Assembly (NCBI RefSeq): GCF_009664855.1
Contig: NZ_CP045928.1
Location: 3,941,206 to 4,005,205 of the forward strand
Length of the DNA: 64,000 nt
Reading direction: 5' to 3'
Source of the DNA: Flavobacterium sp. SLB02
GTDB taxonomy: Bacteria > Bacteroidota > Bacteroidia > Flavobacteriales > Flavobacteriaceae
Numbering within the stretch: position 1 is the first letter of the stretch; every line of letters begins with the position of its first letter. Made by a program: the position numbers and the translations under genes. The notes under the pieces are model-generated. The model worked only from the letters and a program-made list of their open reading frames with translations, was not told where the DNA came from and did not search any database. This document shows positions 17,331 to 25,883 of the stretch, piece by piece.

Positions 17331-18737
17331 TTATATGTTTATTAAAATTGAATATATTTCTTCTAGAGAGGTTTCTCCTTGGGCTAAAATTTCAAATGCC
17401 TTTTCAGGCAGTGATTTATAGTTACTCTCATTATTGTACAGTTTTCTAATTGTATTATTTTTAATAGATTCTGCAATAGAGTGATCTATATTTAAGATTT
17501 CATAAATTGCTGTTCTTCCTTTATATCCGGTATGAAAGCATTTATTACATCCCACAGGTTTATAATAGGAGGAGATTTCAAAAGGGAATTTAAAATTCAG
17601 CGGAAAATCTTTCGGATTATTTACAGTCTCTTTTTTACAGTTTGTACAAAGTTTTCGAACTAATCTTTGTGCAACCGATAAATTTAAAGTTTCGGCAATT
17701 AGATACGAAGGAACCCCCATGTCAATTAATCTCGAAATAGTGCCTATTGCTGAATTTGTATGTATGGTTGATAAAACTAAATGCCCTGTTAGAGAAGCAC
17801 GAATTGCCATTAAGGCAGTTTCAGAATCACGAATCTCTCCCAGCATAATAACATCAGGATCCTGACGTAAAAATGATTTTAGTGCTGAAGAAAATGTTAG
17901 TCCAATATCTTCCTTAAGTTGGACTTGATTTATACCTTTTAGAGTATATTCAATCGGGTCTTCGACTGTTACAATATTTCTTCGACTGTCGTTTAATAAT
18001 CTTAATGTGGCGTATAGCGTTGTCGTTTTACCCGAACCCGTTGGACCACTTATTAATATAATTCCGTTTGGTTTTTTTACCGCCTCAAGATAACTTTCAA
18101 GCTCTTCTTTTTGCAAACCTAAGGTGCTTAAATCTATGTTTGAGGCATCCTGACCTAACAAACGCATTACTATTTTTTCTCCAAATAGTGTTGGCAGAAT
18201 CGAAACCCTGATATCAAAAGATTCATTAGTTATACGTCCGTCTTGCGGCAGTCTTTTCTCAGTAATATTCAATTTAGCTTTAATCTTAACTTTATTGACC
18301 AATTCAAGATAATTATCACGCTCTATTTTATAGCGTTCAATTAATTGGCCATCAATTCTAAACCTAATTCTAGAAGAATTTTCGTAAACCTCAAAATGAA
18401 TGTCACTGCATTTTAGGGATTTGGCTTCAGTCAATAGGTTCTCCAGGAAATCACCTTTGTCAACATTCAGAGATTTATTAGAGGCTAAAGGACGCTCTTT
18501 TCGATAATAAATAGACAAAGCCTTTTCAATTTCGTAGGCGTCAATAGGATAGAAAAGGATATTTTTTCCTAAAAAAAGCTCTAATTCCTCTTTCGAATCT
18601 TCATTGCTATTGGAATTGTCGACATATAGTTCTAAAGTGTTTTCAGAAATAGATTTGGGTAATATTCGATATTGATTTGCAAGATCATTAGAAACGACGT
18701 GCTGTACTTCAGGAAGGATTACTATATCTTGCGCCAT
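17331..18737 (-). CDS. gspE: GspE/PilB-type secretion ATPase
   Basis: A 468-residue hexameric motor ATPase. Walker A GPTGSGKTTT is at residues 231-240, the Asp box VTVEDPIEY near 256-264, Walker B DPDVIMLGEIRD at 293-304 and the His box STIHTN at 323-328. The zinc-binding tetracysteine is Cys364/Cys367 and Cys397/Cys400 (CTNC, CNKC). The N-terminal GspE domain is short (about 80 residues). It powers pseudopilus assembly from the cytoplasmic side. Its start overlaps the stop of the prepilin peptidase gene by one base. Confidence 0.95.
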   Translation of the reverse strand: MAQDIVILPEVQHVVSNDLANQYRILPKSISENTLELYVDNSNSNEDSKEELELFLGKNILFYPIDAYEIEKALSIYYRKERPLASNKSLNVDKGDFLENLLTEAKSLKCSDIHFEVYENSSRIRFRIDGQLIERYKIERDNYLELVNKVKIKAKLNITEKRLPQDGRITNESFDIRVSILPTLFGEKIVMRLLGQDASNIDLSTLGLQKEELESYLEAVKKPNGIILISGPTGSGKTTTLYATLRLLNDSRRNIVTVEDPIEYTLKGINQVQLKEDIGLTFSSALKSFLRQDPDVIMLGEIRDSETALMAIRASLTGHLVLSTIHTNSAIGTISRLIDMGVPSYLIAETLNLSVAQRLVRKLCTNCKKETVNNPKDFPLNFKFPFEISSYYKPVGCNKCFHTGYKGRTAIYEILNIDHSIAESIKNNTIRKLYNNESNYKSLPEKAFEILAQGETSLEEIYSILINI

Positions 18738-19219
18738 TATAATAAAGTTATTTTTTGAAAAACAAAAAAGCTGTCTTTCAGTATTATAATAAATAAGAAC
18801 AAGGCCGAAAATCCAGCTAATGGAACAGTTTCTTCTTTAATGAATTTCTTTAATGAAAATTGCAGAACAATAGCAAACAGAAGAGACAGAATGAAAAATA
18901 AAATATAGTTTTTTAATAAAAATAGCGGAGTAATAGCAAGATAATACAATAGATCACCCAATCCAAAATAATGCTGAAAAGGGTTAAGAAATTTTTTGGA
19001 TTTCAAACTCATATAAATAGTCAAGATACCAAGTGTAATCAAAAAGAAACCTGTATTAAAGAGTACGATTTCTAATAAATTGTATTTTTCAATTGTAATT
19101 ATAAAGAGCGAAACTGCAAAAATGACAAGTGGTAATGCCACATGTATTTTTCGGAATCTCCAATCCTGAATAAAAACAACTGCTAAACAAAGCAATAAGA
19201 CGGCTGGGGCTATTTTCAA
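18737..19219 (-). CDS. Prepilin peptidase (A24 aspartic protease), short form
   Basis: A 160-residue integral membrane protein with about six hydrophobic segments. The two catalytic aspartates of the family are present: Asp19 in IQDWRFRKI and Asp89 in the FGLGDLLYY motif (GxGD). The N-terminal cysteine-rich methyltransferase domain of PilD is absent, as in the short TadV- or archaeal-type enzymes, so pseudopilins may be cleaved but not N-methylated by this protein. It lies between the ATPase and the major pseudopilin genes, which supplies its substrates. Confidence 0.85.
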   Translation of the reverse strand: MKIAPAVLLLCLAVVFIQDWRFRKIHVALPLVIFAVSLFIITIEKYNLLEIVLFNTGFFLITLGILTIYMSLKSKKFLNPFQHYFGLGDLLYYLAITPLFLLKNYILFFILSLLFAIVLQFSLKKFIKEETVPLAGFSALFLFIIILKDSFFVFQKITLL

Positions 19220-19220
19220 C

Positions 19221-19655
19221 TTATTCTTTTGTTACTTCTGTTAATATTTTTTTACTGTCTATTTCCCATGTATTAAAACTTCCATCGCTATCTAAGTCAG
19301 ATGTGGCGGTCGCTCTTGCAGAAAAAGAATCATTTGATGCTTCTAAAATTTCGATTTTGTAAACCGCCTGACCACCTTCTTCAACCGTTTTTTCCTGCTC
19401 AAAACCAATTTCTTCCAAACTGCCTGAATATTTTGAATGTCTGTAGAAATAACTTTTTTCAAGACCATAAACTTGATTTAGCATGGCTTGAGCCTCGATA
19501 GCTTTTGCCTGACCAATGACAGAGGTTTGATTTGGTAAAACCATCAAAAGCAATATGCCAATAATGCATAGTACAATTAAAATTTCTGTTAAAGAATAAG
19601 CTTTAACTTTAAGTTGTTGGTTTAATTTGTGGTATTTTTTAATCTTCTTTAACAT
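19221..19655 (-). CDS. gspG: Major pseudopilin (GspG-like)
   Basis: A 144-residue protein with a basic leader, then a type IV pilin segment KAYSLTEILIVLCIIGILLL. Cleavage is predicted after Ala19, leaving Tyr1 and Glu5. The residue before the cut is Ala and not the usual Gly. The C-terminal half has the GspG-like run QAMLNQVYGLEKSYFYRHSKYSG and an acidic loop with DLDSDGSF, a possible calcium site as in GspG. It would be the main shaft subunit. It is followed closely by the peptidase gene. Confidence 0.82.
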   Translation of the reverse strand: MLKKIKKYHKLNQQLKVKAYSLTEILIVLCIIGILLLMVLPNQTSVIGQAKAIEAQAMLNQVYGLEKSYFYRHSKYSGSLEEIGFEQEKTVEEGGQAVYKIEILEASNDSFSARATATSDLDSDGSFNTWEIDSKKILTEVTKE

Positions 19656-19727
19656 CTGCTTTTCTTTGTTAAAATGTGTTAATCAATTGACGCTTATATA
19701 ATCTGAATAATAATGGCGTTTATTTAT

Positions 19728-20849
19728 TTATTTATTTATAATTTTACTTAAATCGAACATTGGCGCATACATAGAGACCATAATTACTCCCACAATAGCA
19801 CCAATTACAATAATAATCATAGGTTCTAAAATGACACCAATCATCTTTGTTTGGTGACTAATTTCCTCATTATATTGCTCGGTAAGTCTTTCAAACATTA
19901 ATTCAAGTTGGTTGACTTGTTCTGCAACTTCTACCATAGAAACCATTTTGTTTTCGAAAACAGAATGCTTTTTTAAACTTTCATGTAAAGACGCTCCCCT
20001 TGTTATGTCTTCTTTAATTTGATTGATGGCAATTTCTATAGGGTAAAAGCTGATCATTTTTGCTGTTAGAGATAATGAATTTATCAAGGTTGTTCGTGAT
20101 GTTATCAATAAATTCATTGCCTGGCAAAAACGAGAAATGTATATTTTGCGAATCAAGTTTCCGAAATATGGAATTTTTAAAATCATTTTTGTTGTCAACG
20201 ACCTATAGCTATCTTTTTCCTTTAACAGCATATGAGTGGTAATTAAAGCAATTATGATCCCGATTACAACTGAAAATATCATCCCGGAATGATTCGATAT
20301 TTTTAAGATAATCTGGGTGCTTTTTGGTAATTCGCTTCCAAATTGTTTAAAAACAGAACTAAACATCGGAACTACTTTGTTTAACATGAAATACAAAACC
20401 AAAATCGTGACCAACATGACAATGCTAGGATAGGTCATCACGGATATAATTTGCCTTTTCATCTGAATTTTTCGGTTGAAATACTTTTGTAATTCGCCTA
20501 AAACTTCTTCTAATTTTCGTGTTTCCTCACCAATTTGAATGCTGTAATATTCATAAGCAGAGAATTGATTGGTTTCGCGCATTGATTCATAAATACTTCT
20601 TCCTTCAACTACCTTTTCTTTAATTTCAAGAATTAGCTCTTTTTCAAACTTATTGGCAGACTGATTGCCCAAAATTTCAAGTGCTTTTTTAAAATCAACA
20701 CCAGATCTTAATAACATACCCAGTTCTCTGTAAAAAATTTCCTTTTTCTTATCAGAAAGTTTTTTAGAGAACTGCAAAGAACTGGTTTCCATCCTGAAAT
20801 CCTTTTTCTCAGCCTGTGGCGCTTTATATGTAGCTAAATCAAAACTCAT
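19728..20849 (-). CDS. gspF: GspF/PilC-type inner-membrane platform protein
   Basis: A 373-residue protein with the two duplicated GspF cytoplasmic domains: residues 38-150 (FYRELGMLLRSGVDFKKALE) and 240-345 (FCQAMNLLITSRTTLINSL). Three transmembrane segments lie near 141-170, 194-216 and the C-terminal 341-365. It converts ATPase motion into pilin insertion. The N-terminal 30 residues are charged and may contact the ATPase. A 72-base gap precedes the GspG gene, the largest within this operon. The start overlaps the stop of the upstream minor pseudopilin gene by 4 bases (ATGA). Confidence 0.93.
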   Translation of the reverse strand: MSFDLATYKAPQAEKKDFRMETSSLQFSKKLSDKKKEIFYRELGMLLRSGVDFKKALEILGNQSANKFEKELILEIKEKVVEGRSIYESMRETNQFSAYEYYSIQIGEETRKLEEVLGELQKYFNRKIQMKRQIISVMTYPSIVMLVTILVLYFMLNKVVPMFSSVFKQFGSELPKSTQIILKISNHSGMIFSVVIGIIIALITTHMLLKEKDSYRSLTTKMILKIPYFGNLIRKIYISRFCQAMNLLITSRTTLINSLSLTAKMISFYPIEIAINQIKEDITRGASLHESLKKHSVFENKMVSMVEVAEQVNQLELMFERLTEQYNEEISHQTKMIGVILEPMIIIVIGAIVGVIMVSMYAPMFDLSKIINK

Positions 20850-21346
20850 TCTGTTTTTAGTTTTTCTAATAATTCATTTGGATAAACTCTTTTGTAAAAG
20901 TGTAAATCAAGTTCCTTCTCGTTTGATTCTATATTTAATTTTACTTTCTGAAAAACAAACTCTTGTGATTTGCTTTTGACAGTATCTACAATCATTTTGT
21001 GCAATTTAATTCTAAAAGTATCGATAAAGGTTTCGCTGTTTCTTAAAATATAATCCTCTGAGAATTGATAAGAAACCCTTTGGCCTGTATATCCTTTAAA
21101 GGAAATTTCACTTTCCAGAACCGTCATTTTTTCTTTCTCAAAAATATCTTTGTTTAAACTATAGGTTAATCTGTTCAAATCGTTAACCAATTGATTTTGG
21201 TTTTTAAAATCGAGCATTCTTCCTGTAATAATTGAGAAAATAACAAACAAAACCCCCATGATAATAGCTGTTATTGCCATACCAACAACGGCTTCAATAA
21301 TAGAAAAAGCAGGAATTGATTTTGTGTTATTTCGAATTTTGAACAT
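20846..21346 (-). CDS. Minor pseudopilin (GspJ-like)
   Basis: A 166-residue protein with the prepilin signal IPAFSIIEAVVGMAITAIIM. Cleavage is predicted after Ala, giving Phe1 and Glu5. The C-terminal domain is beta-rich (FKGYTGQRVSYQFSEDYILR) and the pattern of a hydrophobic helix followed by a short linker and beta domain fits GspJ/PilW-type minor pilins. It overlaps GspF by 4 bases and the upstream pseudopilin by 20. The exact GspH/I/J identity is not certain. Confidence 0.7.
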   Translation of the reverse strand: MFKIRNNTKSIPAFSIIEAVVGMAITAIIMGVLFVIFSIITGRMLDFKNQNQLVNDLNRLTYSLNKDIFEKEKMTVLESEISFKGYTGQRVSYQFSEDYILRNSETFIDTFRIKLHKMIVDTVKSKSQEFVFQKVKLNIESNEKELDLHFYKRVYPNELLEKLKTE

Positions 21347-21668
21347 AGAAACTTTTTTCGAATTTAAATTGTGTACTGTCTTTATATTGTACTGAAATTT
21401 TTTTCAGATTATCATTTACAGATTCTTCTTCTATCAATAGATTATCATCTTCCCCTTCGTTGGCTATTGAATCACTTTTTAATTGGGATAAATAAAAAAG
21501 TTCGTTAACCTTATTTTGGGTGCCATAAAATTTGGCCGATGTTTTTGGCGTGTAAACCGATGCAAAAATCATAAGAGCAAAATACAGACAAACCGAAATT
21601 ATCGTCAATGCAATAACAGATTCTAATATAGAATTGGCTGCCAGATTACAATACTTTTTTAATAACAC
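21327..21668 (-). CDS. Minor pseudopilin (GspI-like); start likely GTG at 21668
   Basis: The frame is open to 21749, but the upstream part overlaps the preceding gene by 104 bases and lacks a pilin-like leader. A GTG at 21668 gives a 113-residue protein with a short basic leader VLLKKYCNLAA and the cut site A|NSILESVIALTIISV (Glu5 present). The overlap with the upstream pseudopilin is then 23 bases, similar to its neighbours. The mature domain is small (about 100 residues), which fits GspI. Ala before the cut repeats the pattern of the other pseudopilins here. Confidence 0.65.
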   Translation of the reverse strand: MLLKKYCNLAANSILESVIALTIISVCLYFALMIFASVYTPKTSAKFYGTQNKVNELFYLSQLKSDSIANEGEDDNLLIEEESVNDNLKKISVQYKDSTQFKFEKSFYVQNSK

Positions 21669-22857
21669 TATAGGTTGTTTTTTGAGTGTTAAATAATGGA
21701 ATTGAAATAAAATAAGCAGGACGTTTCTCTGTATTAATTTCGATATCACTAATTATGTTTTCATAACTGGACGAAGCTGTTTTCAGAAAAAAACGGTTGG
21801 TGTAAACAGAGCCGTAAACATTGCTTTTGAGCATGAGTTTTCCCGAACAATACAAATCGCCAAAAAGCAAACCTTTCTCATCAATCTCGATTGTGTTTTT
21901 ATCAATCTCAGTATCGTTGTTTCCAAATAAAACGACGGCCCCGGTAATATGGCATTCTTTTTTTATTTTTATTTTAGATTGGTCGGGACTTTCATTATAA
22001 ACACATAATACCGATGGATAATTAAGTGTTACTTTTTGCTCAAGTTCGATTCCTTTGGTAGCAAATAGCTGAACAGTTCCTTTAAAACCTTCTTCAAGAG
22101 TTATTTTTGGAGCAATTAAAATGACATCTTCGAGAACCGTATTTTTTTTGACACGAATAGAGTCTTCTGATCGTAAAATAAAGTTGCCTTTGAATATTAT
22201 ATTGCCCAGGGTTGATTTTACCTGAATCACTTTTGTAATATTAAAAAAGGAATTGTAATACAACGAATCCTTTGTTCTTTCTATATCGGTAAGTTTTACC
22301 GTTTCAGATTTGATACCGAAAAATATTTTTTTGAAATCGGGATTTATTTCTGGCAATTTTGGCTCTGAAAGAGAAATTTTTCCTTCAGTAACAAGTTTGT
22401 TTAAACTGTTGTTGATATAAGAAGTTTCAATAAAAGTGCTAGGCAATTGATTGTTTCCAACAAGTCTTACTTCGCCCGAATAGGACAATGACTTTGAAAA
22501 TTTAGTCAAATAAACAGCATTTTTATCTATATTTCTGGTCCCAACAAAATGTACCGAAGAGACCGTATCGTTTGAAATATAAGACTGAGCCAAAACCAAA
22601 GAAAGCAATCCGTAGGATTTAGTTTGGTAACTGCCTTGGATGCCTGAATTTACATCTTTCTCAATTTCCACAGGAGCCGTTTTATTGCCTAAGGCAAAGT
22701 TTAAAACCGATTGATTCTGAATGTAAAGTTCTTCCTGCAAGTTATAATATAAATTAAGCTGATTGTATAAGTTTGAAAAATACAACAGTGCTCCACAAAT
22801 TATAGAGACAATTAAGCAGACATAGATGGCGTACAACAAACTATGAGCTTTAACCAT
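21646..22857 (-). CDS. Large minor pseudopilin, GspK-like, lacking Glu5
   Basis: A 403-residue protein with a very short leader (MVKA), then HSLLYAIYVCLIVSIICGALLY. The predicted cut after Ala4 gives Tyr at position 5 where pilins have Glu. GspK, the tip pseudopilin of T2SS, characteristically lacks Glu5 and is larger than the others. The rest is predicted beta-helical (ILRSEDSIRVKKNTVLEDV and VLFGNNDTEIDKNTIEIDE), unlike the alpha domain of classical GspK, so homology to GspK itself is not claimed. The start overlaps the stop of the MORN protein by one base (TAATG). Confidence 0.6.
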   Translation of the reverse strand: MVKAHSLLYAIYVCLIVSIICGALLYFSNLYNQLNLYYNLQEELYIQNQSVLNFALGNKTAPVEIEKDVNSGIQGSYQTKSYGLLSLVLAQSYISNDTVSSVHFVGTRNIDKNAVYLTKFSKSLSYSGEVRLVGNNQLPSTFIETSYINNSLNKLVTEGKISLSEPKLPEINPDFKKIFFGIKSETVKLTDIERTKDSLYYNSFFNITKVIQVKSTLGNIIFKGNFILRSEDSIRVKKNTVLEDVILIAPKITLEEGFKGTVQLFATKGIELEQKVTLNYPSVLCVYNESPDQSKIKIKKECHITGAVVLFGNNDTEIDKNTIEIDEKGLLFGDLYCSGKLMLKSNVYGSVYTNRFFLKTASSSYENIISDIEINTEKRPAYFISIPLFNTQKTTYSVIKKVL

Positions 22858-23699
22858 TATTTTGTTGCTTTATCCTTCTTTTTGAAAATGTTTTTAAAGA
22901 ACCTTTCTATTTTTGAATCTTTTTTAGGTTCATTTTTAGCATTTTCTTTCGCTTTTTTTCTGGCTTCTTTTCTTGCTGCTCTTTCAGTTTTATCTGATGC
23001 AATTTTTGCTTCTTTTTCTTTTTTAGCTTTTACGTTGGCAATCTCTTTTTCCTCTTTTGCTTTTGCTTTATAGTTGGCAAGTTTAAAAGCGTCAGAAGTT
23101 GCTTCGAGCTCTTTTTGAGCATCCTGTGCATTTTCCAATTTGGTGTTTTCGTGCTTGATTCTGTATTTTTCAGATTTTGTGAACGCTTCTTTTTGCTTAA
23201 CAATTATACCTTTTCTGTAAATAGTAATATCTTTGCTCTGCGTATCGGTCCATTTTCCTGTTTTTAGATCAGAACTGAATTTCCCGTTTTCGACTAAGTT
23301 TCCACTTTCGTTATATCTGAAATATTTCCCACAACGCAAACCCTTGCTATACTCTGTTGTAGAGGCTAAAACACCACTTTGATGCCAGGTCTTCCATTGT
23401 CCAACGCGAAGTCCATTTTTAAATTCGCCTTGTTCTGCCAGTTGATTATTGTGATACATTTTAATAAACTTGTCGTGGAGTAGATCCCCTGCAATTCCAC
23501 CTTGTGCTTCATGTATAAGTCCTCCTTTGAACCAATAATAAGTTTTGTTCTTCTTAGCGGTAACTTTTTTGCTAGTAGTATAAAATTCATATCTGTAATC
23601 TTTGTCAGAAATTCGCTTAATAGAATAAGGATCTGCGAAAGAAAATAGAATGAAAGCTAAAATGATAGCTGTAAAACGTGGTATAGTATATGTTTTCAA
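22857..23699 (-). CDS. Exported MORN-like repeat protein with a charged tail, first gene of the secretion operon
   Basis: A 280-residue protein with a signal peptide (residues 1-22, ending SFADP). Residues 70-160 hold YwqK/MORN-like repeats such as GEFKNGLRVGQWKTWHQSG and GKFSSDLKTGKWTD. The last 100 residues are rich in Lys, Glu and Ala and likely form a helix. Similar proteins accompany envelope machines in Bacteroidota, but the function is unknown. Being first and translationally coupled to the pseudopilin gene, it is probably a system component or an early-exported factor. Confidence 0.65.
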   Translation of the reverse strand: MKTYTIPRFTAIILAFILFSFADPYSIKRISDKDYRYEFYTTSKKVTAKKNKTYYWFKGGLIHEAQGGIAGDLLHDKFIKMYHNNQLAEQGEFKNGLRVGQWKTWHQSGVLASTTEYSKGLRCGKYFRYNESGNLVENGKFSSDLKTGKWTDTQSKDITIYRKGIIVKQKEAFTKSEKYRIKHENTKLENAQDAQKELEATSDAFKLANYKAKAKEEKEIANVKAKKEKEAKIASDKTERAARKEARKKAKENAKNEPKKDSKIERFFKNIFKKKDKATK

Positions 23700-24796
23700 G
23701 GGGGCGGCTTTAATTTTTAAATGTGAGCAATATACTTTAATATTAAAATAGATGTTTTTACTCTCCTACTACAATACTTTTCATAAACAGGTCATCTTTG
23801 GGGACAAAACTATTTTATATTTTTCAAATTGTTTTACGGTTTTCCACATTGGTATTGTTTTTTTGTGTTAATGTATTGTATTTCAGTTTTTTATGTTTTT
23901 AAATAATGCATTTTTATTTTTTTTTGCAGCATTTTGGCTATTTATATGAATTATATTAGAATTTAAAATAGAAGTAGGTAATTACAGAGTCAATAAATAA
24001 AAAAAGGAATACCAAAATTATATCTGTTAGGATACTTTTTTGTTTTAATCGCTTTTATTTAATATGAAATAAGGGAATGTGAAGAATTGATATTTTTGCA
24101 AAATAAAGAATGATGTAAAAACTGCTTTAAAGAAGGTAGTCTTATTTTAATATTTCGGTAATAGCCTTTTTATAAAAATAGTGGTGCGTTATTATAACTC
24201 ATTTTTTGTAATCAATAAAACAACTCATTTGATTTGTTGTTTCGAAATTATTAACGTTTTGACTCTAATTTCATTTTAAGAATTTTACTCTTTTTTTGTT
24301 GAAATACTTTCATTTTTTTAGAGGTTTTTATATATAAATTACTCCCTTATTTAGTTGTCAAAGTGTTTTAAATTTGACAATTTTTCTTTTAAATTCAAGT
24401 AATACGTTAAAAAAAAATATTTTTTTTTAATTTTAAGTATCTGTTTTTTAGTGGTTTATATTTTTTTTTAAATAAGAAATAGCCTTGAATGAGGAAAGCC
24501 GTAATTAAATTCAATAATTAAAATATAGATTTGCTCCCGTTAACAAATTAATAACAAGTTTATGATTAATAAACAAAAAGAATTCAAGTTGACATAACTC
24601 GCAACTCGCCACCTTATTGGAAAAGGAAAAGGTATAATTTTGTTTGAGATTAAAGTAAAACAAGCGTTTTTGATTTAGGTTTTTAGAAAAGAATTACGTT
24701 TTAACATACAGTGAAAATACATTTATAAATAAAATAACAGATTTTATCGATTAATAAAAAATTTTGCATTCATCCCAAATTTAACAAATTTATTCT
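23700..24796. other. AT-rich divergent intergenic region, 1.1 kb
   Basis: No convincing gene on either strand. It separates the minus-strand secretion operon from the plus-strand RHS operon and must hold both promoters. It has long T- and A-tracts (for example around 24400-24470). One good flavobacterial promoter-like box is at 24635. The size leaves room for shared control, a leader RNA or a small RNA; none is recognised. Confidence 0.6.
24635..24642 (+). promoter_or_regulatory. Candidate -7 box (TAATTTTG) for the RHS operon
   Basis: It matches TAnnTTTG exactly. TTG at 24617-24619 could serve as the -33 element, though its 15-base spacing is shorter than the usual 17-23. It lies about 155 bases before the first start codon, leaving a long leader. 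Confidence 0.35.
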
Positions 24797-25297
24797 GTGA
24801 TTAAAAATACCACCAAAGCATTATTAGTATGTAATGTACTGTTAATAGCTATTGTCATTTTTTATTTAACTTATACTTATACACAAAAAAACAAAACTGT
24901 GTATGTAGACAACGTTAAACTCTTTAACGATTTTAGTATGACAAAAGAGTTGAAAAATTCCGGCGAAAAAGAATTTAACTTAAAAAAATCAAAAGTTGAT
25001 TCTTTATATAGCAAACTTCAATATCCGGGATTATCTATTTCTGAAAAAAAAATAACAATGCAGCAATTTGTTCAGTACAAAGAAGAATTAGAACACTTCA
25101 ATCAATTCTTTGCCGCTGAACAAAGCACTAAAATATGGGCAAGAATAAAGAGCTATTCTGCAGAATTCTCGAAAGATAGAAATTATCAATTAATTATAGG
25201 TTCTGACAATAAACAAACGATTTTGTTTGCAGATGAAGAAATTGACGTTACAAACGATCTTATTACTTACTTAAATAAAAAGTATGAAGGTATATAG
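24797..25297 (+). CDS. OmpH/Skp-like periplasmic chaperone-type protein
   Basis: A 166-residue protein starting at GTG, with an N-terminal hydrophobic helix (residues 8-27). After it, the OmpH pattern appears: VYVDNVKLFNDFSMTKELK, a long helical hairpin, and the end GSDNKQTILFADEEIDVTNDLI followed by a short terminal helix. Skp-type proteins hold unfolded outer-membrane or exported proteins in the periplasm. As first gene of an operon of very large exported proteins it may keep them unfolded before outer-membrane passage; that is inference. The following gene overlaps it by 14 bases. Confidence 0.75.
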   Translation: MIKNTTKALLVCNVLLIAIVIFYLTYTYTQKNKTVYVDNVKLFNDFSMTKELKNSGEKEFNLKKSKVDSLYSKLQYPGLSISEKKITMQQFVQYKEELEHFNQFFAAEQSTKIWARIKSYSAEFSKDRNYQLIIGSDNKQTILFADEEIDVTNDLITYLNKKYEGI

Positions 25298-25883
25298 GCG
25301 TTTGGTTTTTACATTTTTTATTTTACTTCTTGTTTCCTGTAAAAAAGATGAAAACAATAATCAGGATTCTGAGATTAGAGACCGTTATTTTAATCTTGAA
25401 AAAATTGGATGGAAATCCAGATCTTATACGCAAGTTGTTGATGATATTGGTTTTACAGCTATAGAAGTTCCTGTTCAATACTTTTTATTAAAGTCTCAGG
25501 GCATAGAAAATCTACATCATATCGACTCTCTTTACGAAGAGAACAAAACAGAACGTGTTATAGAATTTACATTTCAGCACGATGAAGAAGAAGATTTACT
25601 TGATCAAGAATTTACCGGACTCAATTATACCGATGCAGTTAAATATATGTCATTTGGTCTTGATAAAGATTTTTATGTAGTGACTTCAAAAAGAGATACC
25701 ATACGATGTTCCGGTGCTAACTATGAGCGTAGCTATAAAGTTGCTCCATTACAAAAAGTACTCTTATTTTTCTCAGGAATTGATCCTAACGATAAAATAC
25801 AATTGATTTACGATGATCACCTTTTTAGAAAAGGGACATTAAAATTTAAGTTCAAAGATCCTTTTACCCCATTAGCATTATGA
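25284..25883 (+). CDS. Hypothetical lipoprotein of the RHS operon
   Basis: A 199-residue protein with a type II signal peptide and lipobox LLVSC (Cys19), followed by KKDENNNQ. I do not recognise the mature domain. It is mixed alpha/beta with a hydrophobic strand VAPLQKVLLFFSGI near the end. It overlaps the OmpH-like gene by 14 bases and the next gene by 4 (ATGA), so expression is tightly coupled. It may anchor or escort the large neighbours at the envelope. Confidence 0.7.
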   Translation: MKVYRRLVFTFFILLLVSCKKDENNNQDSEIRDRYFNLEKIGWKSRSYTQVVDDIGFTAIEVPVQYFLLKSQGIENLHHIDSLYEENKTERVIEFTFQHDEEEDLLDQEFTGLNYTDAVKYMSFGLDKDFYVVTSKRDTIRCSGANYERSYKVAPLQKVLLFFSGIDPNDKIQLIYDDHLFRKGTLKFKFKDPFTPLAL

